A stretch of DNA of 64,000 nucleotides from Methanocella_A sp963792125 (GCA_963792125.1 CAWBVA010000012.1:806001-870000); one strand, 5' to 3'. Shown: positions 1 to 8,935, counted from the first letter of the stretch. Translations and numbers: made by a program. Notes: generated from the letters alone by a model not told the origin.

Positions 1-371
1 GCCCTTTCGAGAAACGGTACAGGGGCAAAAGCCCTGATGCCGATGCCGGCGGGCAACAGGCCCCATCTGGCAAGATCGCTCTGTTGCGAAGGCGCATACA
101 TCTGGCTGAATATGCCCATGGTGTCGATGACGATGACGGTAAAATTGCGACGTATGGCGTCCGGCAGCCGGGCGAACTCCTCTGCCAGCACGCCCATGGT
201 ATAGGACTTGCCGTAGCCCCTCTTGCCGCAGATAACCACGGCATGTGGCTTGAGCACATCAAGGAATATCCTGGCGCCGGCCGAGCCGTCCAGTGCCATG
301 TACCTGCCTATGTAGAGTCGACCGTCCCGGGAATCGTCGGGCCTGCCCAGCAGGTATTGCTTCTCGCCCAT
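1..371 (-). CDS. HerA/DUF87-type AAA+ ATPase, N-terminal part (cut by window edge)
   Basis: The reverse strand is open from an ATG at 371 to the window edge (123 codons). It carries a Walker A motif, GKRGYGKSYT (about residues 49-58), in the setting KPHAVVICGKRGYGKSYTMG that is typical of DUF87/HerA ATPases, then a Walker B-like strand TVIVIDTMG (about 78-86). Known members are hexameric DNA translocases, often paired with NurA in end resection; others move DNA in conjugation. The C-terminal half, and so the subfamily, lies outside the window. It is divergent from the unknown gene at 446. The family is fairly certain; the exact role is not. Confidence 0.75.
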   Translation of the reverse strand, partial: MGEKQYLLGRPDDSRDGRLYIGRYMALDGSAGARIFLDVLKPHAVVICGKRGYGKSYTMGVLAEEFARLPDAIRRNFTVIVIDTMGIFSQMYAPSQQSDLARWGLLPAGIGIRAFAPVPFLER

Positions 372-445
372 ACTTATTTACAATAATTTGCAAGTTAATA
401 AATGTTAGCATGAACGGTTATATGACAGAATGCCAATGATCGTAT

Positions 446-1054
446 ATGCAACTCTGGCGGTTCCACAGGAAAAGTGTCGGGATGTGGGTGATAGAGTCCA
501 ACCGCAGCCTGTTCCGGTACCCGCTTGTGCCTGGCGTCGACCACTCGGAGCCGGCCAGAGAATATTTCAACTACATGCAGATGGTGCTGGATGCGGCAGC
601 AGACCTGCTTTCCCTCCGCTATGTCGAGAACCCGCCAGGGCACGTGATCATGAAAAGCTTTGCGCAGCTATTGCCTCCGGAAGTCCGGAAGGAGCTGATT
701 CTTTCCTGGGATGCGGAGGCTGAAAACACGGGCGAGTGGAGGCCTGCAGCCCTCTTCGGCGGCCTGTCCCGCATCCACGTTAAAGAGGACACGGCCGTGC
801 TGCCGGTGGAAATCCCCGACGTGCTGCGGCTCTGCCTCGTAGCTGCGGACGACCGGTACCTGCTTACGCTGGTCACCAACTGCGACCTATGGCTGGACCG
901 GTTCATCTCCGGCGAGGACAATGCGGAGGCGGGCTCGCTGAACGCGTCGGCCCTTGGCAGGATGATCGAACGCCTTGAAATCGCCATGGACGGGAGAGTC
1001 GTCTCTTTCACGTCCGAGATGGGCATCCCTGTCAACGAGCGCGGCTTCAGCTGA
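446..1054 (+). CDS. Hypothetical protein, divergent from the HerA-type ATPase
   Basis: A 202-residue ORF I do not recognise. It is soluble, with no signal peptide, membrane segment or metal motif, and its composition is mixed alpha/beta. It shares a 75-base divergent promoter region with the HerA-type ATPase, so a partner role is possible but only by position. Its last 8 bases overlap the convergent phosphoribosyltransferase gene. The ORF uses codons like its neighbours and no longer competing frame exists, so it is probably real. Confidence 0.6.
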   Translation: MQLWRFHRKSVGMWVIESNRSLFRYPLVPGVDHSEPAREYFNYMQMVLDAAADLLSLRYVENPPGHVIMKSFAQLLPPEVRKELILSWDAEAENTGEWRPAALFGGLSRIHVKEDTAVLPVEIPDVLRLCLVAADDRYLLTLVTNCDLWLDRFISGEDNAEAGSLNASALGRMIERLEIAMDGRVVSFTSEMGIPVNERGFS

Positions 1055-1685
1055 TCGGGCAGGTGCCCAGCATGGCGAGGACTTCGCCGTCCGACAGGTC
1101 CGGGAAGCTGTCATAATAGCTGGCGACGGCGAACGACCCGTATTCCTGCACAGTCAGACTGATGACCTCGTCGGCCTCCTTTTCCAGCCGCTCCACGGAA
1201 GAGCGGGGGCTGCACGGCACAGCGACGATCACCTTCGCCGGCGCCTTCTTTTTCACGGCCCTCACCGCTGCGATCATCGTGTAGCCACTGGCCAGGCCGT
1301 CGTCCGTAATGATGACCGTCCTGCCCTTCGGGTCCAGCGGAGGCCCGGGGCGATAGGCTTTAACGCGCCGCTGTACCTCGTCCAGCACCGCCATCACAAT
1401 GTTGTCAATATCTCTCTTGCTGAGCCCCAGCTGACGGACGAGCTCGTCGTTCAAAACTACAGTCCCGTCAGGGGTGACCGCGCCGAAGCCAGCCTCCGGG
1501 TTATAGGGGATGGGCAGCTTTCGCGGGATGATCAGGTCGAAAGGCGCGTGTAATGCTTTCGATAGCTCACAGCCGATGGGCACGCCTCCCCGGGGTATGG
1601 CGAGAACCAGAGGGTTCTGCGAACGGTACGCCTCCAGCTTTTCCGCCAGCTTCTGTCCCGCTTCCCGCCGGTCCCGGAACATCAT
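1047..1685 (-). CDS. Phosphoribosyltransferase family protein
   Basis: The 212-residue product has the PRPP-binding signature at about residues 123-136 (TVIITDDGLASGYT), preceded by the hydrophobic strand and followed by an alpha-helix, as in type I phosphoribosyltransferases. An N-terminal stretch (LAIPRGGVPIG, about 28-38) is typical of the predicted PRTases often found near erythromycin esterase or dienelactone hydrolase genes. The substrate base is unknown. Two ATGs are adjacent at 1685 and 1682. The start overlaps the stop of the upstream DJ-1 gene (ATGA at 1682-1685), so the two are translationally coupled. Confidence 0.85.
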   Translation of the reverse strand: MMFRDRREAGQKLAEKLEAYRSQNPLVLAIPRGGVPIGCELSKALHAPFDLIIPRKLPIPYNPEAGFGAVTPDGTVVLNDELVRQLGLSKRDIDNIVMAVLDEVQRRVKAYRPGPPLDPKGRTVIITDDGLASGYTMIAAVRAVKKKAPAKVIVAVPCSPRSSVERLEKEADEVISLTVQEYGSFAVASYYDSFPDLSDGEVLAMLGTCPIS

Positions 1686-2248
1686 GTGGCCCGCACCATC
1701 TCTGCGGCCTTCTGGCTCTCACCGGGCGACAGCGAGTTGATGATGGCGTCGCAGAAGAACCCGACGTCTGTGGGTTGTCGCGAAAAGATGTACTGCTGGC
1801 TCCGTACCAGCGGCTTATCAATGTATTTCGCCCCGGCGTCCTCGATATCGACGACAAGCGATTTCCAGCCTGTGGCGTCCTTGCCCTTCAGCAGACGGGC
1901 GGTGATCAGGATTTGCACGGCATGACAGATGGCCGCTATCGGCTTGCCGGTCCGGTCGAAGTCCTGGACGAACTTGATCACTGCTGGATAGATGCGTATG
2001 TGGTCGGGGCTCTGGCCGCCGGGGATGACCAGGGCGTCGAAGTCGCCAGGGTCAAGATCGTCGAAGGCCACGTCCGTGGTCACAGGTAAGCCATTCTTTC
2101 CCTTTAGATTCTGGCCCGCTTTGGCGCCTGCAAGAATCACTTCGGCACAGGCCTCGTACTTCAGCCGGTATAGCGGGTACATCAGCTCAATGTCCTCAAA
2201 GCCGTCGCCGGCGATCATAACGATATTCTTTCCCTTAAGCTCGTTCAT
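1682..2248 (-). CDS. DJ-1/PfpI family protein (glutamine amidotransferase-like fold)
   Basis: The 188-residue product starts with a beta-strand and the GFEDIE motif (acidic residue near 18) and has the nucleophile elbow AICHA with Cys at about 108. This is the PfpI/DJ-1/YajL arrangement. Members act as deglycases, proteases or chaperones, so the activity cannot be set from sequence. The C-terminal RQPTDVGFF replaces the usual TSRxPDDLPAF strand. It is first in a two-gene unit with the phosphoribosyltransferase (4-base overlap). A stress or damage-repair role is inference, supported only by the MsrB gene upstream. Confidence 0.85.
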   Translation of the reverse strand: MNELKGKNIVMIAGDGFEDIELMYPLYRLKYEACAEVILAGAKAGQNLKGKNGLPVTTDVAFDDLDPGDFDALVIPGGQSPDHIRIYPAVIKFVQDFDRTGKPIAAICHAVQILITARLLKGKDATGWKSLVVDIEDAGAKYIDKPLVRSQQYIFSRQPTDVGFFCDAIINSLSPGESQKAAEMVRAT

Positions 2249-2293
2249 ATCTCATTCCCGATCAAACGTGGGAATGCAGATATAAGAACGATT

Positions 2294-2812
2294 TCAGCAG
2301 ATATCACAGTTCTTCGACTCTGTAGCGTCGCTTTGTTTTTTGTCGCCACTGCCCTGGCTGTCGAACAGCTTCCGGTATTCGCCATACCCTTCTTTCTCCA
2401 GGTCCTCCTTCGGGATGAAACGCAGCGCCGCAGAGTTAATGCAGTACCGCAGACCTTCCGGCCCCGGCCCGTCGTTGAAAACATGACCCAGATGCGAGTC
2501 CGCCTCCTTGCTGCGGACTTCAGTCCTGACCATTCCGTGGGTACTGTCCCGTCGTTCTACGACCTCCTCTTTTTTGATCGGACGGGAGAAGCTGGGCCAG
2601 CCGCAGCCGGAGTCGAACTTGTCCCGGGAGCTGAACAGCGGCTCGCCGGAGACGATGTCAACGTAGATGCCTTCCCGGTGATCGTTCCAGAACTCGTTGC
2701 GGAACGGAGGCTCGGTGCCCTGCTCCTGGGTCACATGGTACTGCGTCGGGTTCAGCTTGCTCCTCAGCTCATCTTTCGAAGGCTTCCGGTTTCTGGCCTG
2801 TTCGTCCTGCAT
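2294..2812 (-). CDS. msrB: Peptide-methionine (R)-S-oxide reductase MsrB
   Basis: The 172-residue product reduces methionine-R-sulfoxide in proteins. It has GTEPPF (32-37), SGCGWPSF (68-75), HLGHVFNDG (107-115) and RYCINS with the catalytic Cys at about 124; Cys70 is the likely resolving residue. The CxxC zinc sites of many MsrB proteins are absent (GIYVDIVSGEPLF replaces the CxxC strand), as in the zinc-free Bacillus-type enzymes. The C-terminus ends in CDIC, so a thioredoxin-exchangeable pair is possible. It lies 45 bases upstream of the DJ-1/phosphoribosyltransferase pair on the same strand and is probably co-transcribed with it. Confidence 0.92.
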   Translation of the reverse strand: MQDEQARNRKPSKDELRSKLNPTQYHVTQEQGTEPPFRNEFWNDHREGIYVDIVSGEPLFSSRDKFDSGCGWPSFSRPIKKEEVVERRDSTHGMVRTEVRSKEADSHLGHVFNDGPGPEGLRYCINSAALRFIPKEDLEKEGYGEYRKLFDSQGSGDKKQSDATESKNCDIC

Positions 2813-2986
2813 ATTTCCTGCTCCTGATAAATGATCAAACGACGCCGGGTATGTATGTTTCTATCGTTTTTACCGCCATCTATGTCATGATGTATTGATA
2901 GCAGGGCATTTCTTTCTGAGCGCACAGGCTAAAGTTATTTATCCATTGAAGCATAGAGACTTAATTGCAATATGGTGTAATAATGT

Positions 2987-5233
2987 ATGACGATGTATGA
3001 TCTCGCCCATGCTGCTGGCAATATCAGAAACGCATTATTCAAAAAGAGGCAGGCAACGACATCGCAAAGGCTGAAGATAAAGCAGTGTGTCGCCGGGACA
3101 GAGCTCGCGATAGACTGCGCTGCCTGCAATACCGGCACCTCTGGCATGGCTGACCCGGCCTGCAGGCGCTGTGTGCTTGAGGCACTGGCGGATCATGGCA
3201 ATGTCGAAAGGCTGCTGCTTGAGCGGGAACTCGTACGCGAGTACAGCGGCGACACGCTTGCCCGGCTGATGTCGACAGCATCCTTCTGCAATGACCTGGG
3301 CTTGCGCGCTTCAGGACTCAGGAAGTTCGGCTGCGGCAAATGTGACGTCGGCAGAAAGGAAAAGATCAACGCTATCGTCAAGCTATCCTTAGCCGACCAG
3401 ACAGCGGCCGTGGATGCCATCGACAGGCTTTTCCTCGAAAGCTATAACGGCAGCCGCAGGCCCGGATGTCAGGACTGCCAGCAGCATTTTGCTTCGCTGG
3501 TCGGGGACATGGCTATGGCTGCCGCAAATGTGCGGGACATTGACTACAATTTGCTCGTACCCTACGTCATGCCGCGCTTCTCCCGGTCCCGGGTACTCGA
3601 ACAGCCGCCGGCTGGAGCGGCCTTCCTCCGGTCCTACGAAGTGGAGCCGGGCAACAGCTGTCCGGTCATGCACGTCGCTATCTATGGTCTGGCGGAAAGC
3701 CCGGAAAAGCTGTACTTCGCCATGCCGTGGGAATATTCCATCGACCGGGAGGACCTTTCGCTGATCGTGGAAGCCCGGGAACGCCTGCTAAAGCGACGTC
3801 CTGATGGAGAGGCGTTCCTGGACGTGAACGGGGCCCGGGCCTTTTTCGCCCGGCACGCGAAGAGCTCAGTCATGAACGCGGCCGCCACCCGTGGCATACG
3901 GATAGAGGCGGACAGGCTGGAACGGCTGGCTGCGACCTTCGTCAAATACACGTCCGGCCTTGGCATCATGGAAGACGTGCTGGCCGACCCCCACATCCAG
4001 GACGCCTATGTGAACGCACCGGTCGGCGCCACGCCGCTCCACGTAGTCGTGGACGGCGAGGAATGCACCAGCAACCTGTACCTGTCGGAGAGCGACGTGG
4101 AGTCGATGATCTCCCGGCTGCGTGCCATTTCCGGCCGCCCGTTCTCCGAGGCCAGCCCGGTGCTGGACATGGACCTGGGACAGTTCCACACGCGAGTATC
4201 GGTCATCGGCAGCCCGCTGTCCCGGGGGCTCGCCTATGCCTTCCGGCGGCACAAAAAGACACCGTGGACGCTCCCCCAGCTTGTCAGCCATAAGATGCTC
4301 TCGCCCTATGCCGCGGGGCTGCTCTCGTTACTGGTGGACGGCCACGCTTCCATGCTGATCACCGGTACAAGGGGCGCGGGAAAGACCTCGCTGCTTAGCG
4401 CGCTGATGCTAGAAATCCCTCAGAGCTACCGGATACTGGCCATCGAGGACACGCCTGAGCTGCCGGTCGAGGACATGCAGCAGCATGGCTGGAAAGTGCA
4501 GGGCATAGGGACACGGGCGGCGGTATCCGGCTCCGAGGCGGAGTTCCAGGCTTCCGACGCGTTGCGGGCTGCACTCCGGCTGGGCGAGTCGGCGCTGATC
4601 ATTGGCGAGGTGCGGGGCGTCGAGGCTAAATCGCTCTACGAGGCCATGCGCGTGGGCGCATCGGGCAACTCGGTCATGGGAACGATACACGGGGCCTCCT
4701 GCCGCGACGTCTTAGAACGTGTCGTACAGGATATCGGCGTCCCGCAGGCCTCGTTCAAGGCGACGGATGCGGTGGTGGTCTGCTCGACCGTAAGGCCGGG
4801 CGGAGGCAGCCAGAGGGAGCGACGGCTCATCGAGATCGCCGAGGTGGAGAAAGGCGAGTGGGGCGACGACCCGGAGGGCGCGTTCGATGATCTCATGGGA
4901 TACGATGCGTCGAATGACCTGCTCCGGGCCACGGACCGCATCGATACAGGCCGGTCGGAGGCATTGAAGAATATCGCCAGGAGGTGGGGACTGTCCATCG
5001 AAGAGGTAAACAGCGCCGCCACTGCGAGAGGCCGGATGATCGGGGCAGTTGCGGATGCAGGACTGGGATGCCCGCCCGTCATGGAGGTAGAAAGCTACGC
5101 GAGATGCGTCAACATGTTCCGGGTAACATGCGACGATTACTGGAGCCGGGGCAGACCGGACTCTGCCGGTGCTCTGCAGGCATGGGAGGCCTGGTTTGGT
5201 AAAGAGCTGAAAGGGGGCTCGTATGAGCATTGA
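2987..5233 (+). CDS. Type IV pilus/secretion ATPase (TadA/FlaI/GspE family) with cysteine-rich N-terminus
   Basis: The 748-residue motor ATPase would power assembly of an archaeal type IV pilus. The C-terminal half has Walker A GTRGAGKT (460-467), the Asp-box strand LAIEDTPELP, and a Walker B region LIIGEVRG (about 540) with the following SxGNSVMGTIHG, as in FlaI/TadA. The first 165 residues are unusual: four CxxC pairs (44/47, 59/62, 116/119, 161/164) and extra Cys at 34 and 101, suggesting one or two zinc knuckles. A TATA-like TTATTTAT lies near 2935 and GGTG at 2974 precedes the ATG. It overlaps the TadC/FlaJ-like gene by 11 bases. Confidence 0.88.
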   Translation: MTMYDLAHAAGNIRNALFKKRQATTSQRLKIKQCVAGTELAIDCAACNTGTSGMADPACRRCVLEALADHGNVERLLLERELVREYSGDTLARLMSTASFCNDLGLRASGLRKFGCGKCDVGRKEKINAIVKLSLADQTAAVDAIDRLFLESYNGSRRPGCQDCQQHFASLVGDMAMAAANVRDIDYNLLVPYVMPRFSRSRVLEQPPAGAAFLRSYEVEPGNSCPVMHVAIYGLAESPEKLYFAMPWEYSIDREDLSLIVEARERLLKRRPDGEAFLDVNGARAFFARHAKSSVMNAAATRGIRIEADRLERLAATFVKYTSGLGIMEDVLADPHIQDAYVNAPVGATPLHVVVDGEECTSNLYLSESDVESMISRLRAISGRPFSEASPVLDMDLGQFHTRVSVIGSPLSRGLAYAFRRHKKTPWTLPQLVSHKMLSPYAAGLLSLLVDGHASMLITGTRGAGKTSLLSALMLEIPQSYRILAIEDTPELPVEDMQQHGWKVQGIGTRAAVSGSEAEFQASDALRAALRLGESALIIGEVRGVEAKSLYEAMRVGASGNSVMGTIHGASCRDVLERVVQDIGVPQASFKATDAVVVCSTVRPGGGSQRERRLIEIAEVEKGEWGDDPEGAFDDLMGYDASNDLLRATDRIDTGRSEALKNIARRWGLSIEEVNSAATARGRMIGAVADAGLGCPPVMEVESYARCVNMFRVTCDDYWSRGRPDSAGALQAWEAWFGKELKGGSYEH

Positions 5234-5416
5234 AGAAGCATACGTACGCACAGGCCGGATGTCCTGCGTCGCCTTATCTGCCGTTACGGGTAAAAAGCGA
5301 CTGGCCGATTATGCTGAGAGGCATTTCAGCTCCGATCTGATCACAGCACTCGGGCTTTACGGGGATGGAGCTGGAAGCCGCCGAAGTGCTCTCGCTCGCC
5401 GTTATCGGCCGCTGCA
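5223..5416 (+). pseudogene. Out-of-frame 5' end of the TadC/FlaJ-like gene
   Basis: An ATG at 5223, inside the end of the ATPase gene, opens a frame coding a plausible TadC/FlaJ N-terminus (MSIEEAYVRTGRMSCVALSA and on to ITALGL). The sense then passes to a second frame (MELEAAEVLSLAVI, from 5365) and to a third at about 5410 (MALLLVVAAG). Removing one base in 5355-5364 and one of GGCC at 5407-5410 joins all three into one protein of about 630 residues. Either the sequence has two one-base errors or the gene is damaged here. Confidence concerns the reconstruction. Confidence 0.7.
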
Positions 5417-7114
5417 ATGGCGCTCTTGCTGGTCGTGGCTGCGGGCAGCGCCGCGCTGGCCGCGGGAATGCTGGACGGCGCTACCATGGTCCTGCTGGTC
5501 GTCAGCGCGGGCATCGTGCCCATGCTGACCTTCGTGTACGTCAGTGAGTACCCGAAGCGCCATGCGGCCTACATGCGGGTGCATTCGCTGGGCGACGTGC
5601 CGGAGGTGGTCAGCTACATCGTCATGTCCATGAAGCTCAACCCGAACATGGAGCGGGCGCTGGCGTTTACCGTGAAGAACTCCAGGCGCCAGCTCGCCAG
5701 AGACGTAAGGAAGCTCATGTGGGACATGCAGATACGTGCATACGACAGCCTCGACGAAGCGCTGGCTGCCTTCGCTGACCAGTGCGGCGCCTATGGCGAC
5801 CACTTCAAGCGGGCCATGTTCATCGTGAAAAGCTCGACCTGCGAGCGGGATGAGGCCATGCGCACCATCGCGCTGAACCGTGCGCTGGAAGTCGTGCTGA
5901 GCGGGACCAAGACACTCATGAGCGGATTCATGGCCACGCTGCACGCGCCGACGCTCATCCTCTACTCGATCTTCGTCATGGTGCCGCTGGCGCTGGTGGC
6001 TATGTTACCGGCGGCCGCCGTCGTCGGACTGAGGATCAACGCCATACAGCTGTTCCTTCTCTACGACCTGCTGTTCCCACTGGTCACGCTGCTCTACGCC
6101 CACTCTATCCTGATGCGACGGCCCGCGGCCTTTGCCCCTCCCGACATACCCGACGATCGCAGGCTGCAGCAGGCGGTGCCCGACTGGGGCTGGGCTGTGA
6201 TCGGACTGGCGGCCGGTGCAGGCATCTGTGCAATGGGCCTGGCCCTGCCTCCCGGCATATTGCCGTTCCAGCAGGCCGATTTTATCATATGGGGCATCAC
6301 TGCGGCCATTGCGATCTACTGCTATTGCACCTGCCTGCCGTACAAGAAGGCGAGAGACGTGATCACGACCATGGAGTCGGAGTTCGCCGACTCGCTGTTC
6401 GTGCTGGGGCGGCGCATGTCCGAAGGCCGGCCCCCGGAGGAAGGCTTTGCCTACACGGCCCGCATGGTCTCGGGCACCGCCATAGGAAAGGCATACGCCC
6501 GGGCTGCGTTCAACATCAGCTGCCTGCGGTCAACGCTTAGAGACGCGGTGCTCGACCCCGGCTTCGGCGCCTTCGCGGACGTATACTCGGACCGTATCAG
6601 GGCGACCATCAGCATGCTTGTGGAGACCTCTGCCATGAGCGGCGAGGTGGCCGGCGGCTCGATCATCAGGATAGCCGACCATCTGAAAGAGCTGCAGGGC
6701 ATCGAGGAGGAGATCAAGAAGATGCTCTTTACCATGACCAGCATGCTGAAGATGACCTGCGTGGTCTTCGCGCCCTTTATCGCGGGCATCACGCTTGCCC
6801 TTTCGGGAGCTGTGACTGATATCGTGGCGAATACTATGGCAGACATGCGAGGCCTGCCGGAGAGCGCCCGACCTTACTTTCCCATGGTGCCCCAGTTCAC
6901 CGCACCCTCGGTATCCACGGCTGACTTTACCCTGATCGTCGGCGTCTATGTGATATTGCTGGTGATCATCCTGCTACGCTTCGTCGACGGCATAGAGCAC
7001 GGCGACGACGTGCAGGAGTTCATGTACAGCGTGGGCCGGACACTGCCGGTGGCTGTTGCGGTGTTCAGCGTTACGACAGCCATCTCCGGGACCGTATTCA
7101 ATGGCATGATGTAA
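5417..7114 (+). CDS. Type II/IV pilus assembly membrane protein (TadC/FlaJ-like)
   Basis: This is the main part of the pilus platform protein that works with the preceding ATPase. The open frame gives 565 residues with several hydrophobic segments arranged as two T2SSF units: a cytoplasmic block (residues about 50-165) followed by a membrane pair, then a second block (about 310-450) and C-terminal helices, the usual duplicated FlaJ layout. The second block contains LVETSAMSGEVAGGS, typical of the T2SSF core. The true start is probably at 5223; the frame is interrupted twice upstream of 5417. It is followed by the pilin gene, giving a minimal three-gene pilus locus. Confidence 0.85.
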   Translation: MALLLVVAAGSAALAAGMLDGATMVLLVVSAGIVPMLTFVYVSEYPKRHAAYMRVHSLGDVPEVVSYIVMSMKLNPNMERALAFTVKNSRRQLARDVRKLMWDMQIRAYDSLDEALAAFADQCGAYGDHFKRAMFIVKSSTCERDEAMRTIALNRALEVVLSGTKTLMSGFMATLHAPTLILYSIFVMVPLALVAMLPAAAVVGLRINAIQLFLLYDLLFPLVTLLYAHSILMRRPAAFAPPDIPDDRRLQQAVPDWGWAVIGLAAGAGICAMGLALPPGILPFQQADFIIWGITAAIAIYCYCTCLPYKKARDVITTMESEFADSLFVLGRRMSEGRPPEEGFAYTARMVSGTAIGKAYARAAFNISCLRSTLRDAVLDPGFGAFADVYSDRIRATISMLVETSAMSGEVAGGSIIRIADHLKELQGIEEEIKKMLFTMTSMLKMTCVVFAPFIAGITLALSGAVTDIVANTMADMRGLPESARPYFPMVPQFTAPSVSTADFTLIVGVYVILLVIILLRFVDGIEHGDDVQEFMYSVGRTLPVAVAVFSVTTAISGTVFNGMM

Positions 7115-7365
7115 GAAGATGCCAGGTTCAAGCCAGAGACGCCATGACGCGATTTTAGACCGATGGTTACCATGGCCAGGTCATTGATGATTGAAAAACT
7201 AAGTGCCAAGTTATATATATGCGAAAATCGACAATGACCTTGACCCTTTGTCCGAATTGAAACAATTGACGTGGCGTCGTGAAACCTGCGGCTCTGGCCA
7301 GTCGCCGACTGAACATGTCTAATTAGCATCTTGGCGCTTCTATGTCGGATTATGTATCAGACTTA

Positions 7366-7427
7366 TTTTCATTTATATGAAAATTGTTAAATACTTTAAG
7401 CGCTTACTTATTTTCATATAAATGAAA
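7366..7427. promoter_or_regulatory. Mirror pair of palindromes in front of the pilin gene
   Basis: TTTCATTTATATGAAA at 7367-7382 and TTTCATATAAATGAAA at 7412-7427 are exact reverse complements of each other, and each has TTTCAT/ATGAAA half-sites. They lie 45 bases apart in the otherwise gene-free 7115-7436 interval. The second overlaps an upstream in-frame ATG at 7422, favouring the later start. An operator pair for a dimeric regulator is the likely reading; the embedded TTTATA or ATATAAA may also serve as TATA element. Confidence 0.55.
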
Positions 7428-7436
7428 GTGATGCTT

Positions 7437-7940
7437 ATGAAAGGCGATAAAAGGTTCTGGAAGAATGACGATGCGGTGGAAGGCCTGCCTGTGCGGCTCA
7501 TCGTGGTCCTGGTCGTGGGCGTGATCGCCCTCGCAGCCATGGTGGCGGCGCTGAACGGGTTCAAGCCGCAGAAGTCGATGAGTGCCACCGTCTACGAGGT
7601 CGGCGGCAAAGACGGCAACATGCTCATGGTCACCAAGGCGGGATTCGGCCCGGTAGAGCACAACTGGACGTGCAGGGTCAAGGTGGTCGACGCGAACGGC
7701 GATCCTGTCGAGGGCGCCAGCGTGATAGTACACGGCCTCTCCGGCGCCGGAAGTGATGTCACGGACAGGTACGGTGTCGCTTACCTGTCGAAGACCAATA
7801 ACATAAACCTGAACTCAAACCAGAACTCGGGGTACATGGCGCTGGAAGTCTCGGCATCAGGCTATAGTACGCTCAGGAACGAGAACGCTATTGCCGTCAT
7901 CCGGGTCGACTATAACCAGGCGATCACAGATGAGGAATAG
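7437..7940 (+). CDS. Archaeal type IV pilin (DUF1628-like class III signal peptide)
   Basis: The short basic leader (MKGDKRFWKNDDAVEG) is followed by the hydrophobic stretch LPVRLIVVLVVGVIALAAM. The DDAVEG/LP motif and the helix are typical of archaeal pilins cut by an EppA/PibD-type prepilin peptidase and assembled through the helix. The rest is a beta-rich domain resembling a carboxypeptidase-regulatory (Ig-like) fold (CRVKVVDANGDPVEGASV). ATG 7437 is preferred over 7422 because AGTGAT lies just upstream and 7422 falls in a palindrome. It follows the ATPase and TadC-like genes on the same strand and is the probable structural subunit. Confidence 0.8.
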   Translation: MKGDKRFWKNDDAVEGLPVRLIVVLVVGVIALAAMVAALNGFKPQKSMSATVYEVGGKDGNMLMVTKAGFGPVEHNWTCRVKVVDANGDPVEGASVIVHGLSGAGSDVTDRYGVAYLSKTNNINLNSNQNSGYMALEVSASGYSTLRNENAIAVIRVDYNQAITDEE

Positions 7941-7941
7941 C

Positions 7942-8140
7942 ACCAAGACGCCAAGGGCTAAGAGAAGCGCTAAGGCGCCACTATAGAACCGAAGGTTTCA
8001 AGGCGCCAAGCTTTTTAATAAGAAGCCAAGTTTTAAAGGCTCTGTTATCATTCATACTTTGGCTTGGCGCCAAATTAATAGCTTGGCGCCTTGAACCTTC
8101 GGTGCTAAAAGTGGCGCCTTGGCGACTTCTCTTAGTTACT
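7942..8140. repeat. Long inverted repeat of GCCAAG type (repeat family copy 1)
   Basis: A left arm from CTAAGAGAAG (7958) and a right arm ending CTTCTCTTAG (8126-8135) pair almost continuously over about 65 bases around a centre near 8045. Units such as GGCGCCAAG recur. The 26 bases at 7987-8012 are identical to 63368-63393 in another copy of the family. The right arm enters the 3' end of the convergent phosphatase gene. A transcript would fold into a long hairpin that could end both genes. Confidence 0.85.
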
Positions 8141-8833
8141 TGGCACTTGGGATCGTAGCCATGCAAAGCCCTCGGCGGCGCCTTCGCCATAGCTGGCCTT
8201 GCTCACGTAGTCGGCGGCTGCCTTAACCTCCGGCTCTGCGTTACCCACGGCAATGCCGACGCCCGCCACTTTGAGCATGTGAAGGTCGTTCGCCGAGTCG
8301 CCCATGGCCGCGAAATTGCTCATTTCGATACCCATGATCCCGGCGATCTTCTGCATGCCGGTGGCCTTGTTGACGCTCTTGTGCTTCAGGTGCAGCGCGA
8401 ACTTCGTGTCGACGATCTCCAGTTCCGGGTAGTTCTCTGCCACGATGCGTCGGGCCCGGTCGACGTCGATGTTCCTCCGGAACGCGAGCTCTGATTTCCG
8501 GTAGGTCTCGTCCAGCGGCTCCAGGCGAGGAAATTCTTTCCTGAGTATGTCACGTGCCTGGCGGCACTGCTCGATATCGGCCAGCACGATGGCCTTCGCA
8601 TCGAAGCCGGCCTGCACCACGCCGCCGTTCTCGCCGATCATTATGTCGCTGGCGCCGAGCAGCTTGGAGGCAGCCCGGACGAAGCAGATCACGTTGCCGG
8701 AGGACAGTATGACGGGTATCGGCATCTGCCGCATCTCCCGGAGGGCCTCCAGGCTGATCAGGCGTTTCATGTCGGTGAGCGTCCCGTCGATGTCTACGAC
8801 GATCGCTTTGATGTCTTTGAAGTCGGCGCGCAT
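8132..8833 (-). CDS. Phosphoglycolate phosphatase, archaeal HAD type
   Basis: The 233-residue HAD hydrolase has motif I DIDGTLTD (Asp14 and Asp16), motif II ILSSGN (about 43-48), and a late GDSANDLHML motif IV, with a type II cap between. The length and the ENGGVVQ element match archaeal phosphoglycolate phosphatases (Thermoplasma TA0175 type), which remove phosphoglycolate; sucrose-phosphatase-like relatives are the main alternative. It is a single-gene unit whose last codons lie in the inverted repeat at 7942-8140. Confidence 0.8.
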   Translation of the reverse strand: MRADFKDIKAIVVDIDGTLTDMKRLISLEALREMRQMPIPVILSSGNVICFVRAASKLLGASDIMIGENGGVVQAGFDAKAIVLADIEQCRQARDILRKEFPRLEPLDETYRKSELAFRRNIDVDRARRIVAENYPELEIVDTKFALHLKHKSVNKATGMQKIAGIMGIEMSNFAAMGDSANDLHMLKVAGVGIAVGNAEPEVKAAADYVSKASYGEGAAEGFAWLRSQVPSN

Positions 8834-8935
8834 GCTGATCAGAGAAAGCCAGTAAAAAAGATATAGGTAATGGTTATCACGGGTAATGCACGCTCTGTAC
8901 GAGCGATCTTTGATGTCGTAAAATTTTCAGTCTGC

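Noticed and set aside
2294..2812. Loss of zinc ligands in MsrB as a novelty
   Set aside because: Zinc-free MsrB proteins with the same GIYVDIVSGEPLF strand are well known.
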